A stretch of 64,000 nt of DNA from an uncultured Oscillospiraceae bacterium (GCA_944385415.1 CALWXC010000013.1:1-64000), one strand, 5' to 3'. Shown: positions 25,592 to 34,537, counted from the stretch's first letter. Notes: generated from the sequence alone by a model not told the origin. Made by a program: numbers and translations.

Positions 25592-25665
25592 AGCGGGTTT
25601 GTGTAATGGTAGCACACCGGACTCTGACTCCGTTTGTGAGGGTTCGAATCCTTCACCCGCTGCCA
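25592..25665 (+). tRNA. tRNA-Gln (CTG anticodon)
   Basis: This is a complete cloverleaf of 74 nt with the CCA encoded. The acceptor AGCGGGT pairs with ACCCGCT, with discriminator G. The anticodon loop CTCTGAC gives CTG, which reads CAG glutamine codons, and the T-arm has GTTCGAATC. It has its own promoter and terminator and is a single-gene unit. Confidence 0.96.
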
Positions 25666-25666
25666 A

Positions 25667-25700
25667 ATCCCCGACTGCAACAGCGGTCGGGGATTTTTTT
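25667..25700 (+). terminator. Terminator of tRNA-Gln
   Basis: The stem ATCCCCGAC / GTCGGGGAT is followed by TTTTTT, starting 2 bp after the tRNA. Confidence 0.9.
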
Positions 25701-25770
25701 ATGTTCTGCCGCAGGTGCTTTACAAAAATTGGCCGATCCCGACCGGACGGCAGCGGCCTTGACAGAGCGC

Positions 25771-25831
25771 GGTTCCTGTTGTAACGTAGTCCTATCGGAC
25801 CAGCGGGTCCGGATTTTACAGGAAAGGAACC
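25771..25831 (+). promoter_or_regulatory. Structured leader over the pepT ribosome-binding site
   Basis: GGTTCC (25771) can pair with GGAACC (25826-25831), part of the pepT Shine-Dalgarno region AGGAAAGGAACC. It would enclose an inner hairpin TCGGACC/GGTCCGG (25795-25812) followed by ATTTT. This could mask translation or terminate transcription. A TTGACA at 25759 suggests a promoter, but its -10 is poor. Confidence 0.4.
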
Positions 25832-25840
25832 ATTTGGAAT

Positions 25841-27058
25841 ATGAGAGCATATGAACGACTGATCCGCTACGCCAAGATTTACACCACCTCTGATCCCAAG
25901 AGCGAGACGTTCCCCTCCACAGCCCGCCAGCTGGACCTGGCCAAGCTGCTGGTGGAAGAGCTGCACCAGCTGGGCGTTGCCGACGCCCGCGTGGATGAAA
26001 ACGGCTACGTCTACGGCTCCATCCCCGCCACGCCCGGCTGTGAGGATAAGCCCGCCCTGGGTCTGATTGCCCACATGGATACGGCCCCCGACGCCCCCGG
26101 CGAGCATGTCAATCCCATTCTCCATGAGAACTACGACGGCAGCGATGTGGTCCTGGGCGGCGACACGGTGCTGACGGTGAAAAAATTCCCGTTCCTGGCC
26201 GATCTGAAGGGCGAGACCCTGATCACCGCCGACGGCACCACCCTTCTGGGCGCCGACGACAAGGCCGGTGTGGCCGAGATCATGACGGCGGTGGAGCGGC
26301 TCCTGGCGGGCAATACGGCCCACGGTAAAGTGTGCATCGGCTTCACCCCCGACGAAGAGGTGGGCCATGGTGCCGACCGCTTCGACATTCCCGCGTTTGG
26401 CGCGGAGTATGCCTATACCGTGGATGGCGGCGACGTGGGCGGCATCGAATATGAGAACTTCAACGCCTCCTCCGCCACGGTGGAGATCCACGGCTTTTCG
26501 GTCCATCCCGGCGACAGCAAGGACAAGATGATCAACGCCCTCAATGTGGCCATGGAGTTCCACGCCGCCCTGCCGGCCATGGAGCGTCCGGAGCATACAG
26601 AGGGCCGGGAGGGCTTCTACCACCTGTGCCATCTGAACGGCAATATCACCGAAGCCAAGCTGGAGTACATCCTGCGGGACCACGATGCCGACAAGCAGCA
26701 GAACAAAAAGGACTATTTGCTGCTGGTGGCCAAGCGGCTCAATGACAAGTACGGTGAGGGCACCGTCACTGTGACGCTGGAGGACCAGTACCGGAACATG
26801 GTGGAGCAGATTCTGCCCCATTTCCATCTGGTGGAGACGGCCCAGGAGGCCATCCGCAGAACGGGTCTGGAGCCGGTGGCGGTTCCGGTCCGCGGCGGTA
26901 CCGACGGCGCCCGGCTCAGCTGGATGGGCCTGCCCTGTCCCAATCTGGGTACCGGCGGCTTCAACTTCCACGGTACTGCCGAATGCACCACTGTGGAGCG
27001 TATGGATAAGGCCACGGAGATTCTGCTCCATATCGTGGAGCTGTTCGCTGCAAAATAA
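25841..27058 (+). CDS. pepT: Peptidase T (tripeptide aminopeptidase)
   Basis: This M20B-family zinc aminopeptidase releases the N-terminal residue of tripeptides in the cytosol. It has 405 residues, the usual length. MRAYERLIRYAKIYTTSD is the typical PepT start. Zinc and catalytic residues sit in LIAHMDTAPD, LLGADDKAGVAE and TPDEEVGHGAD; VDGGDVGGIEYENFNA and VRGGTDGARLSWMGLPCPN are C-terminal landmarks. It fits with the two peptide ABC importers nearby. Modular repeat copy 6 begins at its stop codon. Confidence 0.97.
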   Translation: MRAYERLIRYAKIYTTSDPKSETFPSTARQLDLAKLLVEELHQLGVADARVDENGYVYGSIPATPGCEDKPALGLIAHMDTAPDAPGEHVNPILHENYDGSDVVLGGDTVLTVKKFPFLADLKGETLITADGTTLLGADDKAGVAEIMTAVERLLAGNTAHGKVCIGFTPDEEVGHGADRFDIPAFGAEYAYTVDGGDVGGIEYENFNASSATVEIHGFSVHPGDSKDKMINALNVAMEFHAALPAMERPEHTEGREGFYHLCHLNGNITEAKLEYILRDHDADKQQNKKDYLLLVAKRLNDKYGEGTVTVTLEDQYRNMVEQILPHFHLVETAQEAIRRTGLEPVAVPVRGGTDGARLSWMGLPCPNLGTGGFNFHGTAECTTVERMDKATEILLHIVELFAAK

Positions 27059-27262
27059 AAGTTTTACTCGTTTTTTTTCAAAAAATCGCAGGGTCCAGGG
27101 GCAGAGCCCCGGTCGCGCCGCGCACGGCGCGAAGCATCCGCCCGCCGCAGCGGGCGAAATCTCCTGGCGTCCCACAGCGCCATCCGCAGATGGCGCAACC
27201 CCCGCGGCAAAGCCGCAAGGCCGCCGTCCCCACCCTGGCGGGTGGTGGACGGCGGCCTTTTT
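27056..27262 (+). repeat. Modular hairpin repeat, copy 6 (short form)
   Basis: The tag TAAAAGTTTTACTCG plus a T-run starts on the pepT stop codon. The GGGGC/GCCCC hairpin, two 25-bp units (stem-loops at 27115 GCGCCG and 27140 GCCCGC, both CGCA loops), the fixed hairpin at 27177-27196 and the AGGCCGCC/GGCGGCCT hairpin with TTTTTG follow in order. Confidence 0.88.
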
Positions 27263-27273
27263 GATTGCAGAAC

Positions 27274-27303
27274 AAAAAAGCCCGGAGCCGTTTGGCTCCG
27301 GGC
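27274..27303 (-). terminator. Terminator of the opp operon
   Basis: A 10-bp stem (GCCCGGAGCC / GGCTCCGGGC) is followed on the minus strand by TTTTTT, 24 bp after the oppA stop. Confidence 0.9.
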
Positions 27304-27326
27304 AATTTTTGTGGTGATTCTTCCAA

Positions 27327-29201
27327 TTAGCCCTCGATGGTGCAGTACATGAAGTACTTGTAGCCCAGGGGGTTGGAGTAGAAGCCCTTGACACTGCTGT
27401 CCAGCATGTAAATGTCGGTGTAGAAGTACAGGGGCACGATGCAGCCGGTCTCCATGACCATATCCTCGGCCAGGTGCATCATTTCGTAACGGGTATCGTT
27501 GTCGGTGCAGGACTTGATCTCGGAAATCAGCACGTCGTAGGTCTCAGCCCAGGTGGCATTCTCCACCTTGTAGTCGATGCCGTAGGGGGTCAGATCCAGG
27601 CTGTAAGCGGCCACAGCGGCATGGTCGCCCTTGCCGTACTGGACGTCGTTGTTGCCGGAGCCGGAGATCCACATATCCAGGAAGGAGATGGGATCGTTGT
27701 AGTCAGCCAGCCAGCCGTTCCGGGCGATGGAGTAACCGCCGTCCTTACGGGTGTTCAGGAAGGTGTTCCACTCCTGGTTCTCCAGGTTCAGGGTGATGCC
27801 CACGCCGGCCAGAACGCCGGACAGGTACTCGCCGATGGCCTTATGGGAGTCGTCGGTGTTGTACAGGTAGGTCATGGAGGGGAAGTTGGTGAACATACCG
27901 GTGGACTCGTCGAAGTCATAGTACTTCTTCAAAGTCTCCATGGCGGTATCCCAGTTGGAGGTGTAGGCCTCGGCGGAAACATCGAAGTAGCCGGGGTAGT
28001 CGTTGCCGCCGGCGGTCTCATAGAACTGGCTGCCGTCGGGGTTGGTGATGCCCATGGCCACGAAGGAGGAAGCGGGAACCTGGCCGCCCTGGGCCACGCT
28101 CTCCACAATGTAGTTGCGGTCGAACAGCAGGGAAATGGCGTTGCGGATCTCCGCCTTGGCATTCTCCGCCTCGACGCCGGTCAGGCCGGAGCCCTCAGGC
28201 AGAATGTCCTCGTTGATGTTCCAGCAGACGTAGTAGGTGCCGATCTGGCCCTCAACGAAATACTCGTCGGGATAGTTGGCCTGCAGGTTGGCAATCTCGT
28301 TGTTGGGCACGCTGTCGATGAGCTGCCAGCTGCCGTTCTCGAAGTTGGTCAGCATGTTGTTGGTGTCATCGGACAGATAGAAGTCGATCTGGGGCATGGT
28401 GATTTTGTCAGCATCCACATAGTGCTCGTTCTTGGTCAGGGTGATGACGCTGTTGTGCTCCCAGCCGGTCAGCGTGTAGGCGCCGTTGGAAACGTAGGTG
28501 GAGGGATCGGTGGCCCAGGACTCATCGGACACCACGTCCTCGCGGACCGGATAGTAGGTGGGGAAGGCCAGCAGCTCGTTCCAGTAGGAAACGGGGGTGG
28601 CCAGGGTGACCACGATGGTCTTGTCATCGGGAGCCTGGACATTCAGGGTGGCGTCGGGGTTGACGAAGTTGCCGTCCGCATCGGTCTCCCAGATGTCGGC
28701 GTAGCCGTCCACAACCTCGAACATGTAGCCGTAGTCGGCGGCCAGGTCCACGGAAGCAGCGCGGTTCCAGGCGAACACAAAGTCACCGGCGGTGACAGGC
28801 TCGCCGTCGGACCAGGTCAGACCGTCGCGCAGGGTGTAGGTATAGGTGATGGTGCCGTCCTCGTTGGGAACGCCTTCCACCAGCTCCTCGGCGGCGTCGG
28901 GAGCAATGACCAGCTTGCCGCTCTCATCCTGCTTCCAGGTGGCCAGACCGGAGAACAGGTGGGCGATCATGGTCGCACCGTCTACGGTGGAGTTCAAAGC
29001 GGGGTCGATGGAGTCGGGCTCAGAGGCCAGACAGACGGACAGCACGCTGCCGTCGGTGGCGGTGGTGGTGGTGTCACCGCCGTTCTCCGTGGTGGTGTTG
29101 GAGCCGTTGTCGGCGGTATCGCCGGCGGTGTCCTTGCTGCCGCAGGCAAACATGGACACGGACATGGTCAACGCAAGGACCAATGCCACTAACTTTTTCA
29201 T
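27327..29201 (-). CDS. oppA: Oligopeptide ABC transporter, substrate-binding lipoprotein
   Basis: This 624-residue SBP_bac_5 (cluster C) protein has a lipoprotein signal ending in the lipobox SMFACGS, so the mature protein is tethered at Cys20 outside the membrane. A Thr/Gly/Asn-rich linker follows, then the binding domain (LASEPDSIDPALNSTVDGA, LRDGLTWSDGEPVTAGDFVFAWNRA, RNAISLLFDRNYIVESV). It captures peptides for OppBCDF. It is the last gene of oppBCDFA, 65 bp after oppF, with an intercistronic hairpin (29230-29254) that may stabilise its mRNA. Confidence 0.93.
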   Translation of the reverse strand: MKKLVALVLALTMSVSMFACGSKDTAGDTADNGSNTTTENGGDTTTTATDGSVLSVCLASEPDSIDPALNSTVDGATMIAHLFSGLATWKQDESGKLVIAPDAAEELVEGVPNEDGTITYTYTLRDGLTWSDGEPVTAGDFVFAWNRAASVDLAADYGYMFEVVDGYADIWETDADGNFVNPDATLNVQAPDDKTIVVTLATPVSYWNELLAFPTYYPVREDVVSDESWATDPSTYVSNGAYTLTGWEHNSVITLTKNEHYVDADKITMPQIDFYLSDDTNNMLTNFENGSWQLIDSVPNNEIANLQANYPDEYFVEGQIGTYYVCWNINEDILPEGSGLTGVEAENAKAEIRNAISLLFDRNYIVESVAQGGQVPASSFVAMGITNPDGSQFYETAGGNDYPGYFDVSAEAYTSNWDTAMETLKKYYDFDESTGMFTNFPSMTYLYNTDDSHKAIGEYLSGVLAGVGITLNLENQEWNTFLNTRKDGGYSIARNGWLADYNDPISFLDMWISGSGNNDVQYGKGDHAAVAAYSLDLTPYGIDYKVENATWAETYDVLISEIKSCTDNDTRYEMMHLAEDMVMETGCIVPLYFYTDIYMLDSSVKGFYSNPLGYKYFMYCTIEG

Positions 29202-29229
29202 TTTGGTACTTCCTTTCCAAAAAGATATC

Positions 29230-29254
29230 CAATATGCACGAAGTGCACATATTG
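29230..29254 (-). other. Intercistronic hairpin between oppF and oppA
   Basis: CAATATGTGCA / TGCATATTG form a stem with a two-base bulge on the minus strand; CTTTTT lies 7 nt downstream. It could reduce read-through or protect the oppA message. Confidence 0.45.
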
Positions 29255-29266
29255 ACGGGAGGGGGA

Positions 29267-30250
29267 TTACGCCTGGTCCATATGGTGGCAGGCGACGAAG
29301 TGTCCGCTGGACACCTCACGGAATTCCGGCATGGACTCGGCGCACTCCTTGGTGGCGTGGGGGCAGCGGGTCCGGAAGGGACAGCCGGAGGGGGCGTTGA
29401 GGGGGCTGGGGATGTCGCCGGTCAGCATAATGCGCTGGTTGGCCCGGGCAATCTTGGGGTCCGGGATGGGCACCGCCGACAGCAGGGACTTGGAGTAGGG
29501 ATGGAGGGGATGGTTGTAAATCTCCTCGGCGTCGGCCAGCTCCACCATCTTGCCCAGGTACATGACGGCGATGCGGTCACTGATGTGACGCACCACCAGC
29601 AGGTCATGGGCAATGAACAGGTACGTCAGACCCAGTTTCTCCTGGAGCTCGTCGAACATGTTGATGACCTGGGCCTGAATGGACACGTCCAGGGCGGAAA
29701 CGGGCTCGTCGCAGACGATGAAATCGGGATTCACGGCCAGGGCCCGGGCGATGCCGATGCGCTGGCGCTGGCCGCCGGAGAACTCGTGGGCATACCGGGA
29801 GGCGTGCTCACTGTTGAGGCCCACATGGCCCATGAGCTCCAGAATCCGCTCCCGGCGCTCCTCCTTGGAGGAGTAGAGCTTGTGGACGTCCAGGGGCTCG
29901 CCGATGATATCGGAAACGGTCATACGGGGATTCAGGGAGGAATAGGGGTCCTGGAATACCATGGTGGCCTTCTTGCGGAACTCGTTGATATCCTCCTTGG
30001 TGGCAATGCGCTTGCCGTTGTACCACACCTCGCCGGAGGTGGGCTTGTAGAGGTGCAGGATGGTGCGTCCCACGGTGGTTTTGCCGCAGCCGGACTCGCC
30101 CACCAGACCCAGGGTTTCACCCTTGCGGATGGAGAAGGAGACGCCGTCCACCGCCTTCAGCGGCTTGGACTTGAACAGTCCCATGTTGATATTGAAGTGC
30201 TGCTTCAAGTCCTTGACTTCCAGCAGCGGCTGGTTGATCAGCTCACTCAT
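29267..30250 (-). CDS. oppF: Oligopeptide ABC transporter ATPase OppF
   Basis: This 327-residue ATPase has Walker [13 protein letters not shown] (about 55-66), Q-loop [13 protein letters not shown], signature [15 protein letters not shown], Walker [14 protein letters not shown] and switch His in FIAHDL. The C-terminal oligopeptide extension has [14 protein letters not shown], typical of OppD/F proteins and often FeS-binding or structural. It pairs with OppD to drive import. Its ATG overlaps the oppD stop by 4 bp. Confidence 0.95.
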   Translation of the reverse strand: MSELINQPLLEVKDLKQHFNINMGLFKSKPLKAVDGVSFSIRKGETLGLVGESGCGKTTVGRTILHLYKPTSGEVWYNGKRIATKEDINEFRKKATMVFQDPYSSLNPRMTVSDIIGEPLDVHKLYSSKEERRERILELMGHVGLNSEHASRYAHEFSGGQRQRIGIARALAVNPDFIVCDEPVSALDVSIQAQVINMFDELQEKLGLTYLFIAHDLLVVRHISDRIAVMYLGKMVELADAEEIYNHPLHPYSKSLLSAVPIPDPKIARANQRIMLTGDIPSPLNAPSGCPFRTRCPHATKECAESMPEFREVSSGHFVACHHMDQA

Positions 30251-31269
30251 TGGGCGTCACTCCCTTCCTTGGTGTTGTCCAGCGACAGCTCGCCGGATTC
30301 CAGAGCCAGCTTGACGTTCATCCAGCAGGCAGCCTGGTGCATATCGTTGATCTGCATGCGCTGGCAGCGCTCCCGCAGGCAGATCTTCATGGCCGCGTCG
30401 CAGCGGGGGGCAAAGGGACATCCCGCGGGCATGTTCAGCAGGTCGATGGGGGTACCGGTGATGGGCCGCAGCTTCTGGCCCGCCGTCTCCGCCGATGGGA
30501 TGGACCGCATAAGGCCCTTGGTGTACTCGTGGCGGGGATTGTAGAAAATCTCGTCGGCGGTGCCCTGCTCGCAGATGGAACCGGCATACATGACGATGAC
30601 CTCGTCACACATCTGGGCCACAACGCCCAGGTCGTGGGTGATCATAATGATGGCCATGCCCAGCTCTTTCTGGAGCTGCTGCATCAGTTCGAGAATCTGG
30701 GCCTGAATAGTCACGTCCAGGGCCGTGGTGGGCTCGTCTGCAATGAGAATGTCGGGCTCACAGGCCAGGGCCATGGCAATCATAATACGCTGGCGCATAC
30801 CGCCGGAGAACTCAAAGGGGTACTGCTTCATGCGCTTTTCCGGCTCGTTGATGTTGACCAGCCGCAGCATTTCAATGGCCCGCTCTCTGGCCTGCTGCTT
30901 GTTGCGGTCCGTGTGGAGGACAATGGCCTCCATGAGCTGATGGCCGATGGTGTAGGTGGGGTTCAGGGAGGTCATGGGGTCCTGGAAGATGATGGACACC
31001 TTGTTGCCGCGGACCGTCTTCATCACCTTTTCACCGGCACCCACCAGCTCCTGGCCGTCCAGCTTGATGGAGCCGCCGACAATTTTGCCGGTGGAGGCCA
31101 GAATCTGCATGACGGAGTAGGCGGTGACGGACTTACCGGAGCCGGACTCGCCCACAATGCCCAGGACCTTGCCGTGGTCCAGGTTGAACGACACGCCGTT
31201 GACGGCTTTCACTTCACCGGCGTCGGTGAAAAAGGAGGTATGGAGATCTTTTACTTCAAGCAATGCCAT
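30247..31269 (-). CDS. oppD: Oligopeptide ABC transporter ATPase OppD
   Basis: This 340-residue ATPase has Walker [13 protein letters not shown] (about 40), Q-loop [15 protein letters not shown], signature [15 protein letters not shown], Walker [14 protein letters not shown] and switch MITHDLGVV. The C-terminal [14 protein letters not shown] motif is present. OppD forms the ATPase heterodimer with OppF. It lies 21 bp after oppC and overlaps oppF. Confidence 0.95.
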   Translation of the reverse strand: MALLEVKDLHTSFFTDAGEVKAVNGVSFNLDHGKVLGIVGESGSGKSVTAYSVMQILASTGKIVGGSIKLDGQELVGAGEKVMKTVRGNKVSIIFQDPMTSLNPTYTIGHQLMEAIVLHTDRNKQQARERAIEMLRLVNINEPEKRMKQYPFEFSGGMRQRIMIAMALACEPDILIADEPTTALDVTIQAQILELMQQLQKELGMAIIMITHDLGVVAQMCDEVIVMYAGSICEQGTADEIFYNPRHEYTKGLMRSIPSAETAGQKLRPITGTPIDLLNMPAGCPFAPRCDAAMKICLRERCQRMQINDMHQAACWMNVKLALESGELSLDNTKEGSDAQ

Positions 31270-31290
31270 AGTGGTTCATACACTCCTTTC

Positions 31291-32352
31291 TCAGTTGTTG
31301 AGCTTGGGATCAAAGGCATCGCGCAGACCGTCGCCGAAGAGGTTCAGGGACAGCACAATGAGAGAGATCACAATGGCGGGGAACACAAGACGATAGGGAT
31401 AGGAATTGATGCCGTTGAGGGCGTCGGAGGCCAGGGAGCCCAGGGAGGGCATGGGGGCGTTGACACCCAGGCCCAGGAAGGACAGATAGCTCTCGGTAAA
31501 GATGGCGCTGGGGATTTGCAGGGCCGTGGAAATGATGATAACGCTGATGCAGTTGGGGATCAGGTGCTTGGTGATAACCCACTTGCCCCGTGCGCCGGTG
31601 GCCCGGGCGGCCAGGACGTACTCCTGCTCGCGGAGAGACAGAATCTGACCGCGGATCAGACGGGCCATGGAGACCCAGTACAGCAGGCCGAAGACGATAA
31701 ACAGGCTGATCATATTGGTGCCCAGCTTTTCCAGCACCGTGCCTTCCAGCACCGGAGACAGCGCCTCTTTCAACACGGTTGCCAATAGAATAATCATCAG
31801 CATATCCGGCAGGGAGTAGATGATATCGACGATGCGCATGATGATCAGATCCACCTTGCCGCCGCAGTAGCCGGCGATGGAGCCGACGGCCATGCCGATG
31901 ACCAGCACGATGATGCTGGCGAAGAAGCCGACGGCCAGAGATACCCGGGCGCCGTAGATGACGCGGATGAAGTAGTCACGTCCGGCGGAATCGGTGCCGA
32001 AGATGTGAGGGAAGACGGACTCGCCGGCTTCGATCAGCTTCTGTTCCGTGGCGCCGTACTCAAAGGGCGCCAGGTTGTTATAGGAGGGGTCCACGGGCTT
32101 GCCGGGCTGGATGCCCAGCTGGGCGTCATAGGCGTAGGGCCAGAACATGGGCAGGAAAATGGACATGAGGGCGATGATTACAATAATAAAGAAACAGACC
32201 GTGGCGACCTTGTTCTTCAGCAGACGCTTGACGCCGTCCTGAAAGAACGTGGACGAGGGACGCATCTGCACCATATATTCCTTTTCGGCCTCGGTAGCGG
32301 GGATGAAATCATCCATTTTAATGTGGAGGCTCGGAAATTTTTTCTTATCCAT
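31291..32352 (-). CDS. oppC: Oligopeptide ABC transporter permease OppC
   Basis: I chose the ATG at 32352 (MDKKKFPSLHIKMDDF), giving 353 residues. GGAGG lies 14 bp upstream, a long spacing. The N-terminal OppC domain with one membrane segment (KVATVCFFIIVIIALMSIFL) is followed by the binding-protein-dependent permease domain with about five segments. The EAA loop is visible as LAARATGARGKWVITKHLIPN. It forms the channel with OppB. Confidence 0.92.
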   Translation of the reverse strand: MDKKKFPSLHIKMDDFIPATEAEKEYMVQMRPSSTFFQDGVKRLLKNKVATVCFFIIVIIALMSIFLPMFWPYAYDAQLGIQPGKPVDPSYNNLAPFEYGATEQKLIEAGESVFPHIFGTDSAGRDYFIRVIYGARVSLAVGFFASIIVLVIGMAVGSIAGYCGGKVDLIIMRIVDIIYSLPDMLMIILLATVLKEALSPVLEGTVLEKLGTNMISLFIVFGLLYWVSMARLIRGQILSLREQEYVLAARATGARGKWVITKHLIPNCISVIIISTALQIPSAIFTESYLSFLGLGVNAPMPSLGSLASDALNGINSYPYRLVFPAIVISLIVLSLNLFGDGLRDAFDPKLNN

Positions 32353-32374
32353 AGTAAAACTGTCAGCCTCCTGG

Positions 32375-33301
32375 TTATTCCAAATTGATACGGGGATCAA
32401 CGACCTTGTAAAGAATATCGGTGATCAGGTTCATGACGACGATGAGGGTGGCCAGCACAATGGTGGTGCCCATGACCAGGGGGTAGTCGCGGTTGGTGAT
32501 GCTGTTGACGAAGTCGCGGCCGATGCCGGGCACAGCGAAGATCTTCTCCACCACCAGGGAGCCGGTGACGATATAGGCCAGCATGGGGCCCAGATAGGTC
32601 AGCACAGGGATCAGGGAGTTTTTCAGCGCATGGCCGAAGATGATGCGGTAACCGGCCACGCCCTTGGCCCGGGCGGTACGGATGTAGTCCTGACCCAGCA
32701 CGTCCAGCATGGAGGAACGGGTCAGACGGGTGATGTAGGCGGCGGGGTACAGGGCCAGGGTCACCACCGGCAGAATCAGGCCGGAGGTCGTGGTGCCGTT
32801 GGCCGGGAGAATGGCCAGCTTGACGGCAAAGAGCGTCAGCAGCAGAGAGCCCATAATAAAGGAGGGCATGGAGACGAAAGCCGTGGTGATGACCATAATG
32901 ATCTTATCGATGATCTTGTTGCGGCGCAGGGCGGCAATGGAACCCAGGACGATACCCACCACGGCGGCACTGGCGGCGGCGATGACGCCCAGCTTGGCGG
33001 AGACTGCCAGACCATCGGTGATGACGTCGCTGACGTCACGGCCACGCTGCGTCAGCGAGGGGCCGAAGTCCAGGTGCAGAATGTCCTTCAGGTAGGTGAT
33101 GTACTGATCAAACACCGGCTTATCCATGCCGTATTTGGCCTCCAGAGCCGCGGTGACGGCGGGGGAGACGGCCTTCTCGCTGAGGAACGGGCCGCCGGGG
33201 ATGATGCGCGTGACAAAGAACGTCACGGTGATCACCACCCATACGGTCAAAATTGCCAGCAGAATTCGTTTGAGAATGTACATCAGGGTTTTTGAATTCA
33301 C
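32375..33301 (-). CDS. oppB: Oligopeptide ABC transporter permease OppB
   Basis: This 308-residue permease has six hydrophobic segments, including ILLAILTVWVVITVTFFV at the N-terminus. The EAA loop is YIRTARAKGVAGYRIIFGHALKN. The start is a GTG at 33301 supported by GAGGTG. It is the first gene of oppBCDFA; the promoter lies about 130 bp upstream and the leader holds two consecutive hairpins. Confidence 0.93.
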   Translation of the reverse strand: MNSKTLMYILKRILLAILTVWVVITVTFFVTRIIPGGPFLSEKAVSPAVTAALEAKYGMDKPVFDQYITYLKDILHLDFGPSLTQRGRDVSDVITDGLAVSAKLGVIAAASAAVVGIVLGSIAALRRNKIIDKIIMVITTAFVSMPSFIMGSLLLTLFAVKLAILPANGTTTSGLILPVVTLALYPAAYITRLTRSSMLDVLGQDYIRTARAKGVAGYRIIFGHALKNSLIPVLTYLGPMLAYIVTGSLVVEKIFAVPGIGRDFVNSITNRDYPLVMGTTIVLATLIVVMNLITDILYKVVDPRINLE

Positions 33302-33338
33302 AGGGGGTTCACCTCATTTCAAGTTTGTGGAGAAAGCC

Positions 33339-33382
33339 GACTTTTTGCAACAAAAAGTCATGCAAGGGTGACCCTTGCATGA
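33339..33382 (-). promoter_or_regulatory. Two overlapping hairpins in the opp operon leader
   Basis: On the minus strand a perfect 11-bp stem (TCATGCAAGGG / CCCTTGCATGA, 33358-33382) is followed by CTTTTTG. That tail is itself the 5' arm of a second 9-bp stem, GACTTTTTG / CAAAAAGTC (33339-33359). The two share two bases, so they compete at the junction. This is an attenuator-like arrangement. Confidence 0.55.
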
Positions 33383-33430
33383 TACAGGCTCCCATCCGAA
33401 TGCTCTCTCAAACCCAAGATACTTTACTAG

Positions 33431-33459
33431 ATTATACAGACATCAGCGTAAAAAAGCAA
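33431..33459 (-). promoter_or_regulatory. Promoter of the opp operon
   Basis: On the minus strand, -35 TTGCTT (33454-33459) and -10 TATAAT (33431-33436) are 17 bp apart. This predicts a leader of about 120 nt. Confidence 0.7.
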
Positions 33460-33479
33460 GTAAAAATCCGTTCTTTTTT

Positions 33480-34500
33480 CAAAAAACCGTCAATATGCGA
33501 GGAAATAATGCGGTTTTTATGTTTAGCGAAAAAAAGAACCCAAAAATTGTCCGTGACGGACGGATGGGGACAGCTTGCAAAATGGTACAGACACCTGCAA
33601 CGGAATGAAGCAAGAAACTGTGTGCTCAGCAGAGACAAATGATTGTAGACAGTGTAAAAGAATTGTCAGCAAACAATTCTGTCACGGAAAAAACAGGCGG
33701 TTTACGCAAGTAGAATGTGACATGACAACAGAAACAGGGTGAAGCGGGGAAAAAAGTGTCCGCCTGACAAAGACAATTTTAAAGAACTGTATTTTAAATG
33801 GAAACTTTTTGCCATAAAACCGGCCCCAAAAGGGGCGGCGCCTCCAGGAAAAAAACTGCCGGATGGCGCCGTGGCGTCTGGGAGAAGACCAACCAAAACC
33901 AAGAAACCGGGAAGGAGCGTCCGAACAATTGGAATCAGGACCGATGCAAAACCAGCAGGCAGCACAGCTCCAGGGGTGAAAAAACAGTAAATCATACAAT
34001 GTGTAGGAAGGGGTTTGGCGGGGCCGGCCAGGCACACCGTGGGAATTCTGGAAAATCCCACGAAGTTCCGAAGAGAAATGGGAGCGGTTTTGTTGAAAGT
34101 GATGAAAAGAAAATTTGGTGAAACCGTATGGTTGCGCCAGTCGAGCGCACTGCTTCCGGACTGAAACCGGCAGATGGACGGACGAAACCCAAGGGGAAAA
34201 TTTTCCTGCCGTTTTGAGGCGTCCGCTGGGAAGATGGCCGGAAAACGGTGTGGTTTTCCGGAGAAAAACCGGGGGAAACCGGACGGAACAACGGAGAATC
34301 CCACAGGGAATTCCCAAGGACCACGCGGCGGATGCATGGGAAAATCTGCAAGAGAAATTGTACAAAAAAATAAGAGGCCACCGGTGGCGGCCCGGCCCCG
34401 GCGGCAAGGGCCGGACAACGGACGGCGGACCGGGGAGCAGGAGGGAATTTCCGGCAATATGAACCAATTTCTATTTTCTGCCCGTCAATGGTAAAAAACA
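33480..34500 (+). other. Purine-rich gap between opp and rnf, no convincing gene
   Basis: The plus strand is strongly A/G-rich with many GAAAA and GGGAAA runs. As a result the minus strand lacks stops in several frames at once (33682-34467, 33702-34457 and 33992-34534). None of the translations looks like a protein. Several compact hairpins occur: AGAATTGT-N6-ACAATTCT (33659-33680), GGCCCC-AAAA-GGGGC (about 33822), GGAAAAC..GTTTTCC (about 34240) and GGCCACCGGTGGC (about 34376). It may encode a structured RNA or be a decayed locus. Confidence 0.4.
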
Positions 34501-34502
34501 TC

Positions 34503-34531
34503 TTGCAAGTGGAAAAAGAATTGTGTATTAT
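34503..34531 (+). promoter_or_regulatory. Promoter of the rnf operon
   Basis: -35 TTGCAA (34503-34508) and -10 TATTAT (34526-34531) are 17 bp apart. The predicted 5' leader to rnfC is about 290 nt. Confidence 0.65.
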
Positions 34532-34537
34532 CAATTC

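Noticed and set aside
33682..34534. Long minus-strand open frames of 180-261 codons.
   Set aside because: Several frames are open together over the same DNA because the strand is pyrimidine-rich. The translations are Pro/Phe/Arg/Ser-rich with no domain, and no ribosome site fits.
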